Below, piece by piece: positions 34,015 to 42,798 of a stretch of DNA of 64,000 nt (its first letter is position 1; every line of letters begins with the position of its first letter). The stretch comes from JAABRB01 sp041617635 (GTDB lineage: Bacteria > Pseudomonadota > Gammaproteobacteria > Burkholderiales > SG8-39), in contig JBFJOO010000010.1 in assembly GCA_041617635.1 (NCBI GenBank), forward strand, positions 1 through 64,000, given 5' to 3'. A program made the translations under genes and the position numbers. The notes beneath the pieces were generated by a model, which made no database searches, had not been told where the DNA came from, and saw nothing but the letters and a program-made list of their open reading frames with translations.

Positions 34015-34395
34015 ATGGCCCGCAAGCAGAAGCTGAAGCGCGCATCCTCGATTCGCAACATCGCCGAGGTCGACTGGGAAGACCTGCCGGGGCATTTCGG
34101 TGGTGCGTACTCCAAGTTTCTCGTGCACCCCGATACCACCGGGGCAAAGCACGTCGACTACCGCATTTCCTGCTACCAGCCGCGCGCCTACGTCGAGCTC
34201 CATTCGCACAAGATCCAGGAACAGGTCTACCACGTGCTCGAGGGCGAAGGCCTGATGCAGATCGGAACCGACCGCCGAGTCGTGCGCCGCCACGACGTCA
34301 TCTTCATCACGCCGGGTGTGAAGCACGCGATCTTCAACACGGGAATCACCGACCTCGTCTTCATAGTCGTGACCACGCCGCCGCGCGACGAATAA
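34015..34395 (+). CDS. Cupin-domain protein
   Basis: This 126-residue single-domain cupin has the first metal motif ELHSHKIQEQVYHVLEGEG (about 63-81; two His and Glu/Gln positions kept) and the second RRHDVIFITPGVKHAIFNTG (about 92-111). It starts 2 nt after the ThDP enzyme stop, so the two are coupled. Such small cupins serve as metal-dependent isomerases, dioxygenases or effector-binding subunits. Here it probably acts on an intermediate of the TcuA-like/ThDP pathway. Confidence 0.87.
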   Translation: MARKQKLKRASSIRNIAEVDWEDLPGHFGGAYSKFLVHPDTTGAKHVDYRISCYQPRAYVELHSHKIQEQVYHVLEGEGLMQIGTDRRVVRRHDVIFITPGVKHAIFNTGITDLVFIVVTTPPRDE

Positions 34396-34461
34396 GCTAG
34401 CGTTGGCACCTGGCCATACCATCGCGACGTCCCGTTCAGTCGACAGGCCGCGTACGGTCGG

Positions 34462-34950
34462 CTAGCCCAGCGCCTCCTCCGACTGCTTGCGACCGCTCAC
34501 CTCGGAATCGGTGTGGGAGATGAACGGCGGAACGTGCGAAGCGTAGCGCAGCACGAGAACCGCCACCGCGAGGATCAGGACGGCGCCCGTCACCGAAAGC
34601 AGGTGCAAGCTCTCCATGTCGGCGATGTTCAGGCTGCTCGCGAGCGAGCGCGTCATCATCGTCACCGCCACATAGATCAGGAACTGCACCGGCAGCCGGT
34701 TCGTCTTGAAGTAGATCCCGACCATGGCTCCGAGCTCCAGGTAGATGAACAGCAGGAGAATGTCGTCGACGCTGCCCACCCCTTTTTGCATCATCCCCCA
34801 GTAGGCGAGTACGGCCGACCAGACGACGGTCGCGCCGATCACGAACAGCGCGAAGAACTGGAAGATCTCGACGAGCAGATTGCCGATTTTCTCGGTATGC
34901 CCTTCGGCACGCTCGGCAACCGTTTCGAGCTTCTCGAGCTTAGTGGCCAT
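34462..34950 (-). CDS. PsiE-like phosphate-starvation-inducible membrane protein
   Basis: The 162-residue protein starts at 34950 after a strong GGAGGG. Residues 1-25 are charged and helical, and four hydrophobic segments follow (about 28-50, 62-80, 88-105, 118-138), including LLLFIYLELGAMVGIYFKTNRLPVQFLIYVAVTMMTRSL, the recognisable PsiE-family core. The role is unknown, and the name comes from phosphate-starvation induction in E. coli. It lies just downstream of the transglutaminase/DUF2126 gene on the same strand with a 59-bp gap, but its own Shine-Dalgarno suggests independent expression. Confidence 0.8.
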   Translation of the reverse strand: MATKLEKLETVAERAEGHTEKIGNLLVEIFQFFALFVIGATVVWSAVLAYWGMMQKGVGSVDDILLLFIYLELGAMVGIYFKTNRLPVQFLIYVAVTMMTRSLASSLNIADMESLHLLSVTGAVLILAVAVLVLRYASHVPPFISHTDSEVSGRKQSEEALG

Positions 34951-35009
34951 AACGTTTCCCTCCTTTCGACATTGCGCAGTCGAACATTGCAGATGTCGCC
35001 TCGACGATG

Positions 35010-38000
35010 CTAGTCGACCCGCCGGCGCAGGTCGAGCGTGTAGGGAAATTCGGGATCCGGTTGCTCGGAGCGGACATCGATGGCGCCGGGCGCATGCCCA
35101 TGGGCGGCAAACCGCGCGACGCGTCGCGCCTCCGCCTCCGCCGCGTCGGCCGGGCGTCGCTCCTCGTCGCGCCCGCCCGGATGCGTGACGTGATGCGTGC
35201 AGCCGCCTAGCGTGCGTCCGCTCCAGGTGTCGACGACGTCGAAAATCAGCGGCCCATGCGCAGCGATCGTCGGATGCCGCGATGACGAGGGATTGCGCGC
35301 CTTGAACCGCACGCCGGCCACGAACTCCCCGTGCACGCCGGTCGGATGCAGCGGCAGCGGGCGACCGTTGCACGCGACGACGTGGCGATCGCCCGTCATG
35401 CCCCGCACCATGACCTGCAGGCGCTCGACCGAGGAGTCGACATAGCGCGAGGTGCCGGTCCGCCCGATCTCCTCGCCGAGCACGTTCCACGGCTCGAGCG
35501 CGTGGCGCAGCTCGATCTGGATCCCGTCGTACGCCACCGCTCCGTGGCGCGGGAAGCGGAGCTCGAGAAACGGCGCGAGCCAGGCCTCCTGGAACGCAAA
35601 TCCGGCGCGCTGCAGATCGAGCGCCACGTCGCGAATGTCGCGCGCAATGAAGTGGGGCAGCATCCAGCGGTCGTGCAGTTGGGTCCCCCAGCGCGTCGGT
35701 CGCTCGCGATAGGGCGCCTTCCAGAAACGCGCCACGAGGGCGCGCAGCAGCAGCGCCAGGGCGAGGCTCAGGTGCGGATGCGGCGGCATCTCGATCGCGC
35801 GCAGCTCAACGAGGCCCTGGCGCCCCAGCGGGCTGTCGGGCGAGTAGAGCTTGTCGATGCAGAACTCCGCGCGATGGGTGTTGCCGGTCACGTCGACCAG
35901 GAAGTTGCGCAGCAGCCGATCCACCAGCCACGGCTTCGGCCACTCCGCTCCCGCCGGGCATTCTGCGGCAAGCTGTTCGAGCGCGATTTCGAGCTCGTGC
36001 AGGTTGTCCTCGCGCGCTTCGTCGACGCGGGGCGCCTGGCTGGTCGCGCCGATGAACTGTCCGGCAAAGAGATACGAAAGCGCGGGATGATGCTGCCAGT
36101 AGGTGATCAGGCTCGCGAGCAGCTCGGGACGGCGCAGGAACGGGCTGTCGGCCGGTGTCGGGCCGCCGAGCGTGACGTGGCAGCCGCCACCGGTGCCGAC
36201 GCGCCGGCCGTCGTGCAGGAACTTCGACGCGGTCAACCCGGCGCGCTGCGTCTCCTCATAGACGGTGCGCGTGACCTCGGTGAGCTCGGTCCAGCTGCCG
36301 GCCGGATGCACGTTCACCTCGATGACGCCCGGATCCGGCGTGATCTGCAGACCGACCAGACGTGGATCGGGCGGCGGCGCATAGCCCTCGAGCCGCACCG
36401 GTATCGCGCATTCGGCGGCTGCCGCCTCGATCGCCGCGACGAGCGCGAGGAACGCTTCCGCGTGCGTGAGCGGCGGCAGAAAGACGTGCAAGTAGCCGTC
36501 ACGGACCTCGCAGCACAGCGCGGTACGCACGATCTCGCGAGGTGAGGGCCGGTCGGCGAGCGGCGGATGTCCCTGCTGCTGGTGCTGGTGCTGGTGCTGC
36601 GTCTGGTGCCGATGCTGGTGCTTTTGCTGCTCGGCGCGCAGATGCGCCTCGTGCAGCTCGGCGCGCGGGTCGAACGGATCGCGGTCGAAGTCCGGATCGA
36701 CCTCGTGCGCCCCCGGCTCCGGCTCCGGCAGGGCAGCGAGCGGCAGGCGCGCACCGGACGGCGCATCTCCGGGCGTGAGGTACAGCGCATCGCGCCGGAG
36801 CGGCCAGCGCGAAGTTTCCCACCGCACCTCGGCCCCGGTCACAGACATGCGCGCGCGCAAGGGGAGAACATAAGCCACCACACGATCCAGGCCTTGCGAG
36901 AGGAGCCGGGCGAGGTGGGCGCGCTCAGGCGCTCCGGCGCGCGCAAGCGCCGTCAGGTCGACGTTCGCGGGCAGCGCCGATTCGACCGCCAGTGCGGCAA
37001 GCGGATCCTCGCGGGCCGCGATCACGGCGTCCGGGTTCACGCCGAGACGATTCGCAACGGCGACGGCAATCAGCCGGGCAGTCTCAGGTTGCAACACGCC
37101 CGCGGCGTCGCGTGCGATGAGCGCGGCATCGCGCCACACCGGATGGGCGTCGCGCCGCCAATACAAGCCGAGTGCCCAGCGGGGCGCCCGCTCGCCCGGA
37201 TACCACTTGCCCTGCCCGTAGTGGAGCAGTCCGGCGGACGCGAAGCGATCGCGCAGCCGCCACGCGAGCGCTTGCGCGAGCGCCCACTTGCGCGGCGACA
37301 ACGCCAGGTGATTCCACTCCGCGCCGTCCATGTCGTCGACCGCGACGAACGTGGGCTCGCCACCATGGGTGAGCCGTACGTCGTTCGCCTGGAGATCGCG
37401 ATCCACCGCCTCGCCCAATGCGTCGATCGCTCGCCACTCGGCTTCGTCGTACGGCTGGCGCGGCCGCGGCGGCTCGCCGAGCCGGGTGAGCGTCGCATCG
37501 AACTCCAGCTCGGACTTGCACGGCGAGGTATTGCCGATCACCGGCGCGGCGTCCGCGGCGGCGACACCGTACGCGAGCGGAATGTGGCCTTCTGCCGCCA
37601 GGAATCCCGACGTCGGGTCGAGGCCGAGCCAGCCTGCGCCTGGAACGTAGACTTCCGCCCAGGCGTGCAGATCGACCGAGTCTCGCGGCGCCTCCGCTGC
37701 ACTGCCAGGCGAATCGGCCTCCAACGCGAGTTGGATCAGGTAGCCCGACACGAATCGCGCGGCAAGCCCGAGGTGCCGCAGTATCTGGACCAGCAGCCAC
37801 CCCGAATCGCGGCACGATCCGCGGCGCAGCGCGAGCGTCTCGTCGGGCGTCTGCACCCCGGGAGCCATGCGGACGAGATACGCAATCTCGCCCTGCAGCC
37901 GGCGGTTGAGCTCGGTCAGGAACGTGACCGTGCTCTGCGTCGACTGGAGCGCCTGCCCGCGGAAGCGCTTGAGCCAGTCGGCGAGCACCGGGCCCGTGGG

Positions 38001-38363
38001 CTCCGCGGCGAGATAGGGTGTCAACGCAGCCTGCAGCGAAGCCGGGTATGCAAAGGGGAAGCGCTCGGCCTCGGGTGCCACGAGGAAGTCGAACGGGTTG
38101 ATCGGCGTCAGATCGGCGACCAGGTCCACCGTGAACGCGAGCTCGCTTGCTTGCTCGGGGAACAGAACCCGGGCGACGTGGTTGCCGAGCGCATCGTGCT
38201 GCCAGTGGATCGAGTGCCGACCGGGCTGCACCGACAGCGCATAGGAGACGATCGGCGTCCGGCCGTGGGGCGTCGGGCGCAGCCGGATCTCGTGCGGCCC
38301 GATGGCGACTTGCCGGTCGAAGCGGTAGCGGGTGCGGTGGTGGAGCGCGACGCGGTTGGACAT
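35010..38363 (-). CDS. Transglutaminase-like/DUF2126 two-domain protein
   Basis: The product is about 1117 residues from the ATG at 38363; an ATG at 38390 adds nine residues. The N-terminal part (1-270) is a bacterial transglutaminase N-domain plus a Cys-His-Asp transglutaminase core: RRGSCRDSGW (C184), DLHAWAEVYVPGAGWLGLDPTSG. The large C-terminal half is the DUF2126 type, with GEPTFVAVDDMDG, GGCHVTLGGPTPADSPFLRRPELL and FCIDKLYSPDSPLGRQGL blocks resembling amidoligase/glutamine-synthetase-like folds. A His/Gln-rich linker (about 36565-36640) joins them. It is the last gene of the Anbu cluster, where such proteins are predicted to cleave or form isopeptide-type bonds. Confidence 0.85.
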   Translation of the reverse strand: MSNRVALHHRTRYRFDRQVAIGPHEIRLRPTPHGRTPIVSYALSVQPGRHSIHWQHDALGNHVARVLFPEQASELAFTVDLVADLTPINPFDFLVAPEAERFPFAYPASLQAALTPYLAAEPTGPVLADWLKRFRGQALQSTQSTVTFLTELNRRLQGEIAYLVRMAPGVQTPDETLALRRGSCRDSGWLLVQILRHLGLAARFVSGYLIQLALEADSPGSAAEAPRDSVDLHAWAEVYVPGAGWLGLDPTSGFLAAEGHIPLAYGVAAADAAPVIGNTSPCKSELEFDATLTRLGEPPRPRQPYDEAEWRAIDALGEAVDRDLQANDVRLTHGGEPTFVAVDDMDGAEWNHLALSPRKWALAQALAWRLRDRFASAGLLHYGQGKWYPGERAPRWALGLYWRRDAHPVWRDAALIARDAAGVLQPETARLIAVAVANRLGVNPDAVIAAREDPLAALAVESALPANVDLTALARAGAPERAHLARLLSQGLDRVVAYVLPLRARMSVTGAEVRWETSRWPLRRDALYLTPGDAPSGARLPLAALPEPEPGAHEVDPDFDRDPFDPRAELHEAHLRAEQQKHQHRHQTQHQHQHQQQGHPPLADRPSPREIVRTALCCEVRDGYLHVFLPPLTHAEAFLALVAAIEAAAAECAIPVRLEGYAPPPDPRLVGLQITPDPGVIEVNVHPAGSWTELTEVTRTVYEETQRAGLTASKFLHDGRRVGTGGGCHVTLGGPTPADSPFLRRPELLASLITYWQHHPALSYLFAGQFIGATSQAPRVDEAREDNLHELEIALEQLAAECPAGAEWPKPWLVDRLLRNFLVDVTGNTHRAEFCIDKLYSPDSPLGRQGLVELRAIEMPPHPHLSLALALLLRALVARFWKAPYRERPTRWGTQLHDRWMLPHFIARDIRDVALDLQRAGFAFQEAWLAPFLELRFPRHGAVAYDGIQIELRHALEPWNVLGEEIGRTGTSRYVDSSVERLQVMVRGMTGDRHVVACNGRPLPLHPTGVHGEFVAGVRFKARNPSSSRHPTIAAHGPLIFDVVDTWSGRTLGGCTHHVTHPGGRDEERRPADAAEAEARRVARFAAHGHAPGAIDVRSEQPDPEFPYTLDLRRRVD

Positions 38364-38457
38364 GACTACGTCGCCGGATTGGAAGCTCATGGCACGCGTG
38401 CTCGCGCTCGGGCGAAGTTCGCGGCCGGCTGGCAGCGACGCGCGCGGCCGGCCGCTG

Positions 38458-39201
38458 TCAGGCCGAGTCGCTCTCCCACGTCGGGTCGGGCAGCTCGGCG
38501 AATACGCGCCGCAGGCCGTCGCCCCACTGGGTGTGGATCATCGAGAAGTAGGAATCGCTCTCGGTGATGTTCCGCTGCAGGCCGACGCGCAGCGTGTCCT
38601 TCTCGTAGACCAGCAGGTCGATCGGCAAGCCGACCGAGATGTTCGAGCGCATCGTCGAATCGAACGAGACCAGCACGCATTTCGTCGCATCGATGAGCTT
38701 CGTCTCCGGCGTGATGATGCGATCGATCACCGGCTTGCCGTACTTGATCTCGCCGATCTGGAAATAGGGCGTCACCTCCGTCGCCTCGATGAAGTTGCCC
38801 TCGGAATAGATCATGAAGAGCCGCATCCGCTCGCCGGCGACCTGTCCGCCGACGATGAACGATGCGCTCGCGTCCACGTTGCTCTCCTGCAGGTACGCGG
38901 CATCGCGCTGGCGCACCTGGCGCAGGCAGTCGCCGCAGATGACCGCGATGTCGTAAAAGGATTTGGCATCCCACACCGTGGGGCCGCGCTCCGGTTGCTT
39001 CTCGCGGGTCTCGAGCAGGTTGATGGCGTTCTGCGTCACCGACACGTTTCCGGACGACATGATCGCGATCACCCGGTCTCCGGCACGCTCGAACAGCTTC
39101 ATCTTGCGAATGCTCGAGACCTGGTCGACGCCGGCGTTCGTGCGCGAGTCCGAAGCGAACACCATGCCCGCATCCAGCAGCATGCCTACACAGTAAGTCA
39201 T
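38458..39201 (-). CDS. Anbu-type proteasome-like peptidase
   Basis: The 247-residue Ntn-hydrolase is related to HslV and proteasome beta subunits. It begins MTYCVGMLLDAGMVFASDSRTNAG, so removal of Met exposes Thr as nucleophile, and the DSRTNAG loop carries the family Asp. Later blocks include SSGNVSVTQNAI, FIVGGQ and LVSFDSTMRSNISVGLPIDLLVYEKD. It has the Anbu-typical length, longer than HslV. Its start overlaps the alpha-E gene stop by 4 nt. No HslU-like unfoldase lies nearby, in line with Anbu acting without one on small or tagged peptides. Confidence 0.9.
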   Translation of the reverse strand: MTYCVGMLLDAGMVFASDSRTNAGVDQVSSIRKMKLFERAGDRVIAIMSSGNVSVTQNAINLLETREKQPERGPTVWDAKSFYDIAVICGDCLRQVRQRDAAYLQESNVDASASFIVGGQVAGERMRLFMIYSEGNFIEATEVTPYFQIGEIKYGKPVIDRIITPETKLIDATKCVLVSFDSTMRSNISVGLPIDLLVYEKDTLRVGLQRNITESDSYFSMIHTQWGDGLRRVFAELPDPTWESDSA

Positions 39202-40199
39202 GGAATTTCGGCAGTGGCGGTCGTCGTTGCGCTCGGAGGCGGATTATAGACGGGGACCAGGAAGTGCTGGTTGATTTCGGCGTTCAGCGTGCCCAATTGC
39301 TCGAGGAACTTCATCAGCCACTCGTGCAAGCCAAAATCGAAGATCCGCGTGGTCTGCCCGTAGTGGAGCTGGGCGTGAATCTCGCCGGCAAGGCGCTCGG
39401 GCTCGAGCTTTGCTCCCGCGCAGATCATCTTCAGGATCTCGTAGATCTCGTTCATGCACGCGTGCAGCGAGCGCGGCATGTCCTCGCGCAGGATCAGCAG
39501 CTCCGCGGCGCGCACCGGCGTGATGACGTCGCTGTAGATCTTCCGGTACGCGTTGAAGGCGGACACGCTGCGCAGGAGCGCGCTCCATTGATAGTAGTCG
39601 ACAGCACCGCCCACTTCCTGCGCGCTTGGCAGCAAGGTGTGGTACTTCACGTCCAGGATCCGCGCCGTGTTGTCGGCGCGCTCGAAGAAGGTGCCGAGAC
39701 GCATGAAGCTGTAGCCCTCGTCGCGCAGCATGGTGCCCACGGTCACGCCGCGAAAGAGGTGCGAGCGCTCCTTCACCCAGTCGAAGAACTCGCTCGTGCC
39801 CCCCTGGCGGATGCGCTCGAAGGTCTGGCTGCGCACCTCGAGCCAGGTCGCATTCAGGCTCTCCCACATCTCGATCGTGATCGCGCCGCGCTGCGCGCGC
39901 GCGTTCTCGCGGGCGGTGCGGATGGCCGAGAAGATGCTCGACGGGTTGGCGGCATCCAGCATCATGAAGCGCAGCACGTTCTCGGCGGTCACGTCGCTGT
40001 AGCGCTCGGAATACGTCGTCGCGAGGCCGCTGGTGATCAGGGGAACGGCCCACGGCTCGACCCATCTGTCGTCCTGATCCATCACCCGGTAGGGCAGGAG
40101 CGACATCCGGTAGGTGATGTCGAGCAACCGCGCGGTGTTCTCCGCGCGCTCGACCTGGCGCGACAGCCAGAAGAGGTCGTTCGCCGTGCGACTCAACAT
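39198..40199 (-). CDS. Alpha-E domain (DUF403) protein
   Basis: The 333-residue, almost entirely helical protein begins MLSRTANDLFWLSRQVERAENTARLLD, the classic alpha-E opening. Other family features are VAPLI-type contact helices, WEVR/WLEVRSQTF and RLGTFFERADNTARILDVKYH, where the ER-x-x-x-TAR motif is repeated (about 17-24 and 174-181). It accompanies circularly permuted ATP-grasp proteins and probably binds or positions their peptide substrate. The downstream overlap with the Anbu gene is 4 nt. The upstream 82-bp gap contains the 15-bp tandem repeat. Confidence 0.9.
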   Translation of the reverse strand: MLSRTANDLFWLSRQVERAENTARLLDITYRMSLLPYRVMDQDDRWVEPWAVPLITSGLATTYSERYSDVTAENVLRFMMLDAANPSSIFSAIRTARENARAQRGAITIEMWESLNATWLEVRSQTFERIRQGGTSEFFDWVKERSHLFRGVTVGTMLRDEGYSFMRLGTFFERADNTARILDVKYHTLLPSAQEVGGAVDYYQWSALLRSVSAFNAYRKIYSDVITPVRAAELLILREDMPRSLHACMNEIYEILKMICAGAKLEPERLAGEIHAQLHYGQTTRIFDFGLHEWLMKFLEQLGTLNAEINQHFLVPVYNPPPSATTTATAEIP

Positions 40200-40212
40200 G
40201 GCCCGGTTGCTC

Positions 40213-40295
40213 CAGCACCCGTCATTCGAGCACCCGTCATTCCAGCACCCGTCATTCCAGTACCCGTCATTCCAGTACCCGTCATTCGAGTACCC
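40213..40295. repeat. 15-bp tandem repeat, five copies plus a partial sixth
   Basis: Five consecutive 15-nt units of the form [c/g]ag[c/t]acccgtcattc run from 40213 to 40287, then a partial copy gagtaccc. Differences are confined to the first base and the fourth base of the unit. The array includes the ATP-grasp stop codon (TGA at 40282-40284, minus strand) and fills most of the space before the alpha-E start. Confidence 0.93.
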
Positions 40296-41703
40296 AGGTG
40301 TCCTTGGTCCCGCCGCCCTGGGACGAGTTCACGACGAGCGAGCCCGCGCGCAGCGCCACGCGGGTCAGCCCGCCCGGGACCATGCGGACGCCGCGGCCCG
40401 ACAGCACGAAGGGGCGCAGATCGACGTGCCGGGGCGCGATGCCGGCTTCGACGAGCGTCGGGCATGTGGAGAGCGAGAGCGTGGGCTGCGCGATGTACTT
40501 GTCCGGGGTGGCCAGGATGCGCTCGCGGAACTCCGCGCGCTCGGCCGCCGTCGACGCCGGTCCGATCAGCATGCCGTAGCCGCCGGCGCCGTGGACTTCC
40601 TTCACCACGAGCTCCTCGAGGTGCGCGAGCACGTGCTGCAGGTCCTGCTTCTTGCGCAGCTCCCAGGTCGGCACGTTGGCGAGGATCGGTTCTTCGGACA
40701 GATAGAACCGGACCATCTCCGGCACGTGCGGGTAGATTGACTTGTCGTCCGCCACGCCGGTGCCTACCGCGTTCGTCAAGGTGACGTTCCCCGCGCGGTG
40801 CGCGGAGAACAACCCCGGCACGCCGAGCGTCGAGTCGGGCCGGAACACTTGCGGGTCGAGGAAATCGTCGTCGACGCGGCGATAGATCACGTCCACCCGC
40901 TGCGGACCGCGGGTCGTGCGCATGTAAACGACGTCGTCCCGAACCAGGAGATCCTGCCCCTCGACCAGCTCTACGCCCATGTGCTGCGCGAGGATCGTGT
41001 GCTCGAAGTAGGCGGAGTTGTACGGACCGGGCGTGAGGAGCACCACCGTCGGCTCGGGCGCGCCGGTCGGCGCGACCTGCCGCAGCGTGTCGAGCAGGAG
41101 GTCGGGATAGTGGTCGACCGGCTGCACCGGATGCATCGCGAACAGCTCCGGAAATAGCCGCATCATCACCTTGCGGTTCTCGAGCATGTAAGAAACGCCG
41201 GAAGGCACGCGCAGGTTGTCCTCCAGGACGAAGAACTCGCCCTCCCCCGCACGCACGATATCGACGCCGGCAACGTTCGCGTACACGTCGCCGGGCAGCT
41301 TGATGCCCTGCATCTGCGGACGGTACTGCGCATTCTCGAGCACCTTGCGCGGCGGGACGATGCCCTCGCGCAGGATCGCTTGCTGGTGATAGACATCGTG
41401 CAGGAACATGTTGAGCGCCCGCACGCGCTGCTCGAGGCCCTTGGCGAGCAGGGTCCACTCGTGCTGCGGCAGCACGCGCGGTATCAGATCGAACGGGATC
41501 AGCCGCTCGGAGCCCGCTTCCTCGCCGTAGACCGCGAACGTGATGCCCGCCCGGCGGAACATCGCGTCGGCCTCCTGGCGCTTCTGGGCGAAATACTCCG
41601 CCGTGCGCTCTGCGCGCCATGCCGCATACGCCTGGTAGTGCGGGAGCACCGCGCCATCGCGGCCGGTCATCTCGTCGAAATACGCCTTGGGTGGTGCAGT
41701 CAT
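40282..41703 (-). CDS. Circularly permuted ATP-grasp protein (Anbu cluster)
   Basis: The 473-residue protein begins MTAPPKAYFDEM, with the WTLLAKGLEQRVRALNMFLHDVYH segment, a GVDIVRAGEGEFFVLEDNLRVPSGVSYMLENRKV core (nucleotide/metal binding, about 148-180), TPGPYNSAYFEH and VVKEVHGAGGYGMLIGP. All are typical of the DUF404/DUF407 circularly permuted ATP-grasp family. It likely forms a peptide or amide bond with ATP. As first gene of the minus-strand cluster with alpha-E, Anbu and transglutaminase/DUF2126, it would make what the peptidases trim. The C-terminal VLE is encoded next to the tandem repeat. Confidence 0.9.
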   Translation of the reverse strand: MTAPPKAYFDEMTGRDGAVLPHYQAYAAWRAERTAEYFAQKRQEADAMFRRAGITFAVYGEEAGSERLIPFDLIPRVLPQHEWTLLAKGLEQRVRALNMFLHDVYHQQAILREGIVPPRKVLENAQYRPQMQGIKLPGDVYANVAGVDIVRAGEGEFFVLEDNLRVPSGVSYMLENRKVMMRLFPELFAMHPVQPVDHYPDLLLDTLRQVAPTGAPEPTVVLLTPGPYNSAYFEHTILAQHMGVELVEGQDLLVRDDVVYMRTTRGPQRVDVIYRRVDDDFLDPQVFRPDSTLGVPGLFSAHRAGNVTLTNAVGTGVADDKSIYPHVPEMVRFYLSEEPILANVPTWELRKKQDLQHVLAHLEELVVKEVHGAGGYGMLIGPASTAAERAEFRERILATPDKYIAQPTLSLSTCPTLVEAGIAPRHVDLRPFVLSGRGVRMVPGGLTRVALRAGSLVVNSSQGGGTKDTWVLE

Positions 41704-42060
41704 CGTGGTGGTGGGGCAAACGGAGGGCCCGGCCGAGCGCGCCGAAACGAAATACGCGTGCGCGCCAGCGCCGGGAAAAACTTTCTAGCACAGCTACTTG
41801 ACTTATTGTACCTGCACCCGCTGGCGCACCGTCCTGGCGCATCGGCACCCGCTCGGTGCCCGGCAACGCTGTGCGGTTCGTGCAATGCAGCAGGCCAAGC
41901 ACTTCCACGCCGCGTCGCGTGCGGCAACGGTTTCGCCATCGCGATTGGCGCGCGTTGCTGTGCCGCGCAAACCCAGGCGGCTCCAAGCCCCCGATCCGGA
42001 AAGCGATTTTTATTGAATTAGCATTCCAGAATCACTACGATGGCACGCAAGTGAGGTGAA
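41704..42060. other. Intergenic region between divergent ATP-grasp and TetR genes
   Basis: In this 357-bp stretch I see no gene. It must contain the promoter of the Anbu cluster (minus) and of the TetR gene (plus). The last 60 bp are AT-rich compared with the rest. Confidence 0.6.
42013..42041 (+). promoter_or_regulatory. Candidate promoter of the TetR gene with internal palindrome
   Basis: TTGAAT (42013-42018) and TACGAT (42036-42041) are separated by 17 nt. The spacer holds ATTC-CA-GAAT (42023-42032), a small palindrome that could let the TetR protein repress itself. Transcription would begin near 42048, leaving a short leader with GAGG before the ATG at 42061. Confidence 0.4.
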
Positions 42061-42648
42061 ATGGGCCGCAAGAAGCACTTCGCTCCGGAGCGCGTCATCG
42101 ATAAGGCGATCGGGGTCTTCATGTCCAGGGGCTACGAGGCAACGTCAGTCAAGGATCTGGTCGATGCGACCGGCGTTCATCCGGGCAGCCTGTACAACGA
42201 GTTCACGAGCAAGAAGCGCCTCTTCGAAGCGGCGCTCGATCGATACGACGCGATATCGCCGTTTCACGGTCTGCTCGACCAGGCCGAGCGGGACGGTGTC
42301 TCCGCACGCGACACGATCGACATGCTCTTCGCGGGGATCGTCAACCCCGACCGGCCCCCGGGCGGCTACGAGAGCTGCCTCATCACGAGTGCGGCCGCCG
42401 AGCTCGGGCGCGGCAACGCGGCGCTCGCGCGCCGGCTGCAGTCGTCGTTCGACGGCATGGAGGCGCGCCTCTGCGAGCTCGTGCGGAAGGGACAGGCGAA
42501 CGGCGACTTCGGGAGCACCAGAAGCGCGCAGGACCTCGGCAGATTCCTGTTCAGCATCATGCAGGGCATGACGCTGCTGTTGAAACTGAACGGCGACCGG
42601 GCCCGGTTGGCAGGCGCTGCGGAGATCGCGATGGCGGCGCTTGAATAG
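42061..42648 (+). CDS. TetR-family transcriptional regulator
   Basis: The 195-residue protein has an N-terminal TetR helix-turn-helix (about 8-55: AIGVFMSRGYEATSVKDLVDATGVHPGSLYNEFTSKKRLFEAALDRY) and a helical ligand-binding/dimer domain. The ESCLITSAAAEL motif in the second domain is typical of the AcrR/YcdC branch. It lies 150 bp upstream of the transporter and dehydrogenase operon on the same strand and probably controls it, responding to the transported compound or a CoA derivative. GAGG lies 6 nt before the ATG. Confidence 0.88.
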   Translation: MGRKKHFAPERVIDKAIGVFMSRGYEATSVKDLVDATGVHPGSLYNEFTSKKRLFEAALDRYDAISPFHGLLDQAERDGVSARDTIDMLFAGIVNPDRPPGGYESCLITSAAAELGRGNAALARRLQSSFDGMEARLCELVRKGQANGDFGSTRSAQDLGRFLFSIMQGMTLLLKLNGDRARLAGAAEIAMAALE

Positions 42649-42798
42649 CCCGGCGCGACCGCCGAAGCCGCATCCCACGAGGTTCAACGAGTACATTCCC
42701 GGCGCGTATCGCGGATCCGAAAATCGCAGCGCACCGTAAAACAGGACCCGGGCCCAGCTCGGGTCGTTTCGGCAACCAGGAAGAGAAGGAGGAGGCAC

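Noticed and set aside
35010..36800. CTG/GGTG-rich stretch near 36570-36640 as a separate repeat element
   Set aside because: It codes for the His/Gln linker of the transglutaminase/DUF2126 protein and stays in frame.
40193..41986. Open frame of 597 codons over the ATP-grasp gene that ends in repeated MTGTG/MTGAG units
   Set aside because: It is a shadow frame. The repeated amino acids simply reflect translation of the 15-bp DNA repeat.
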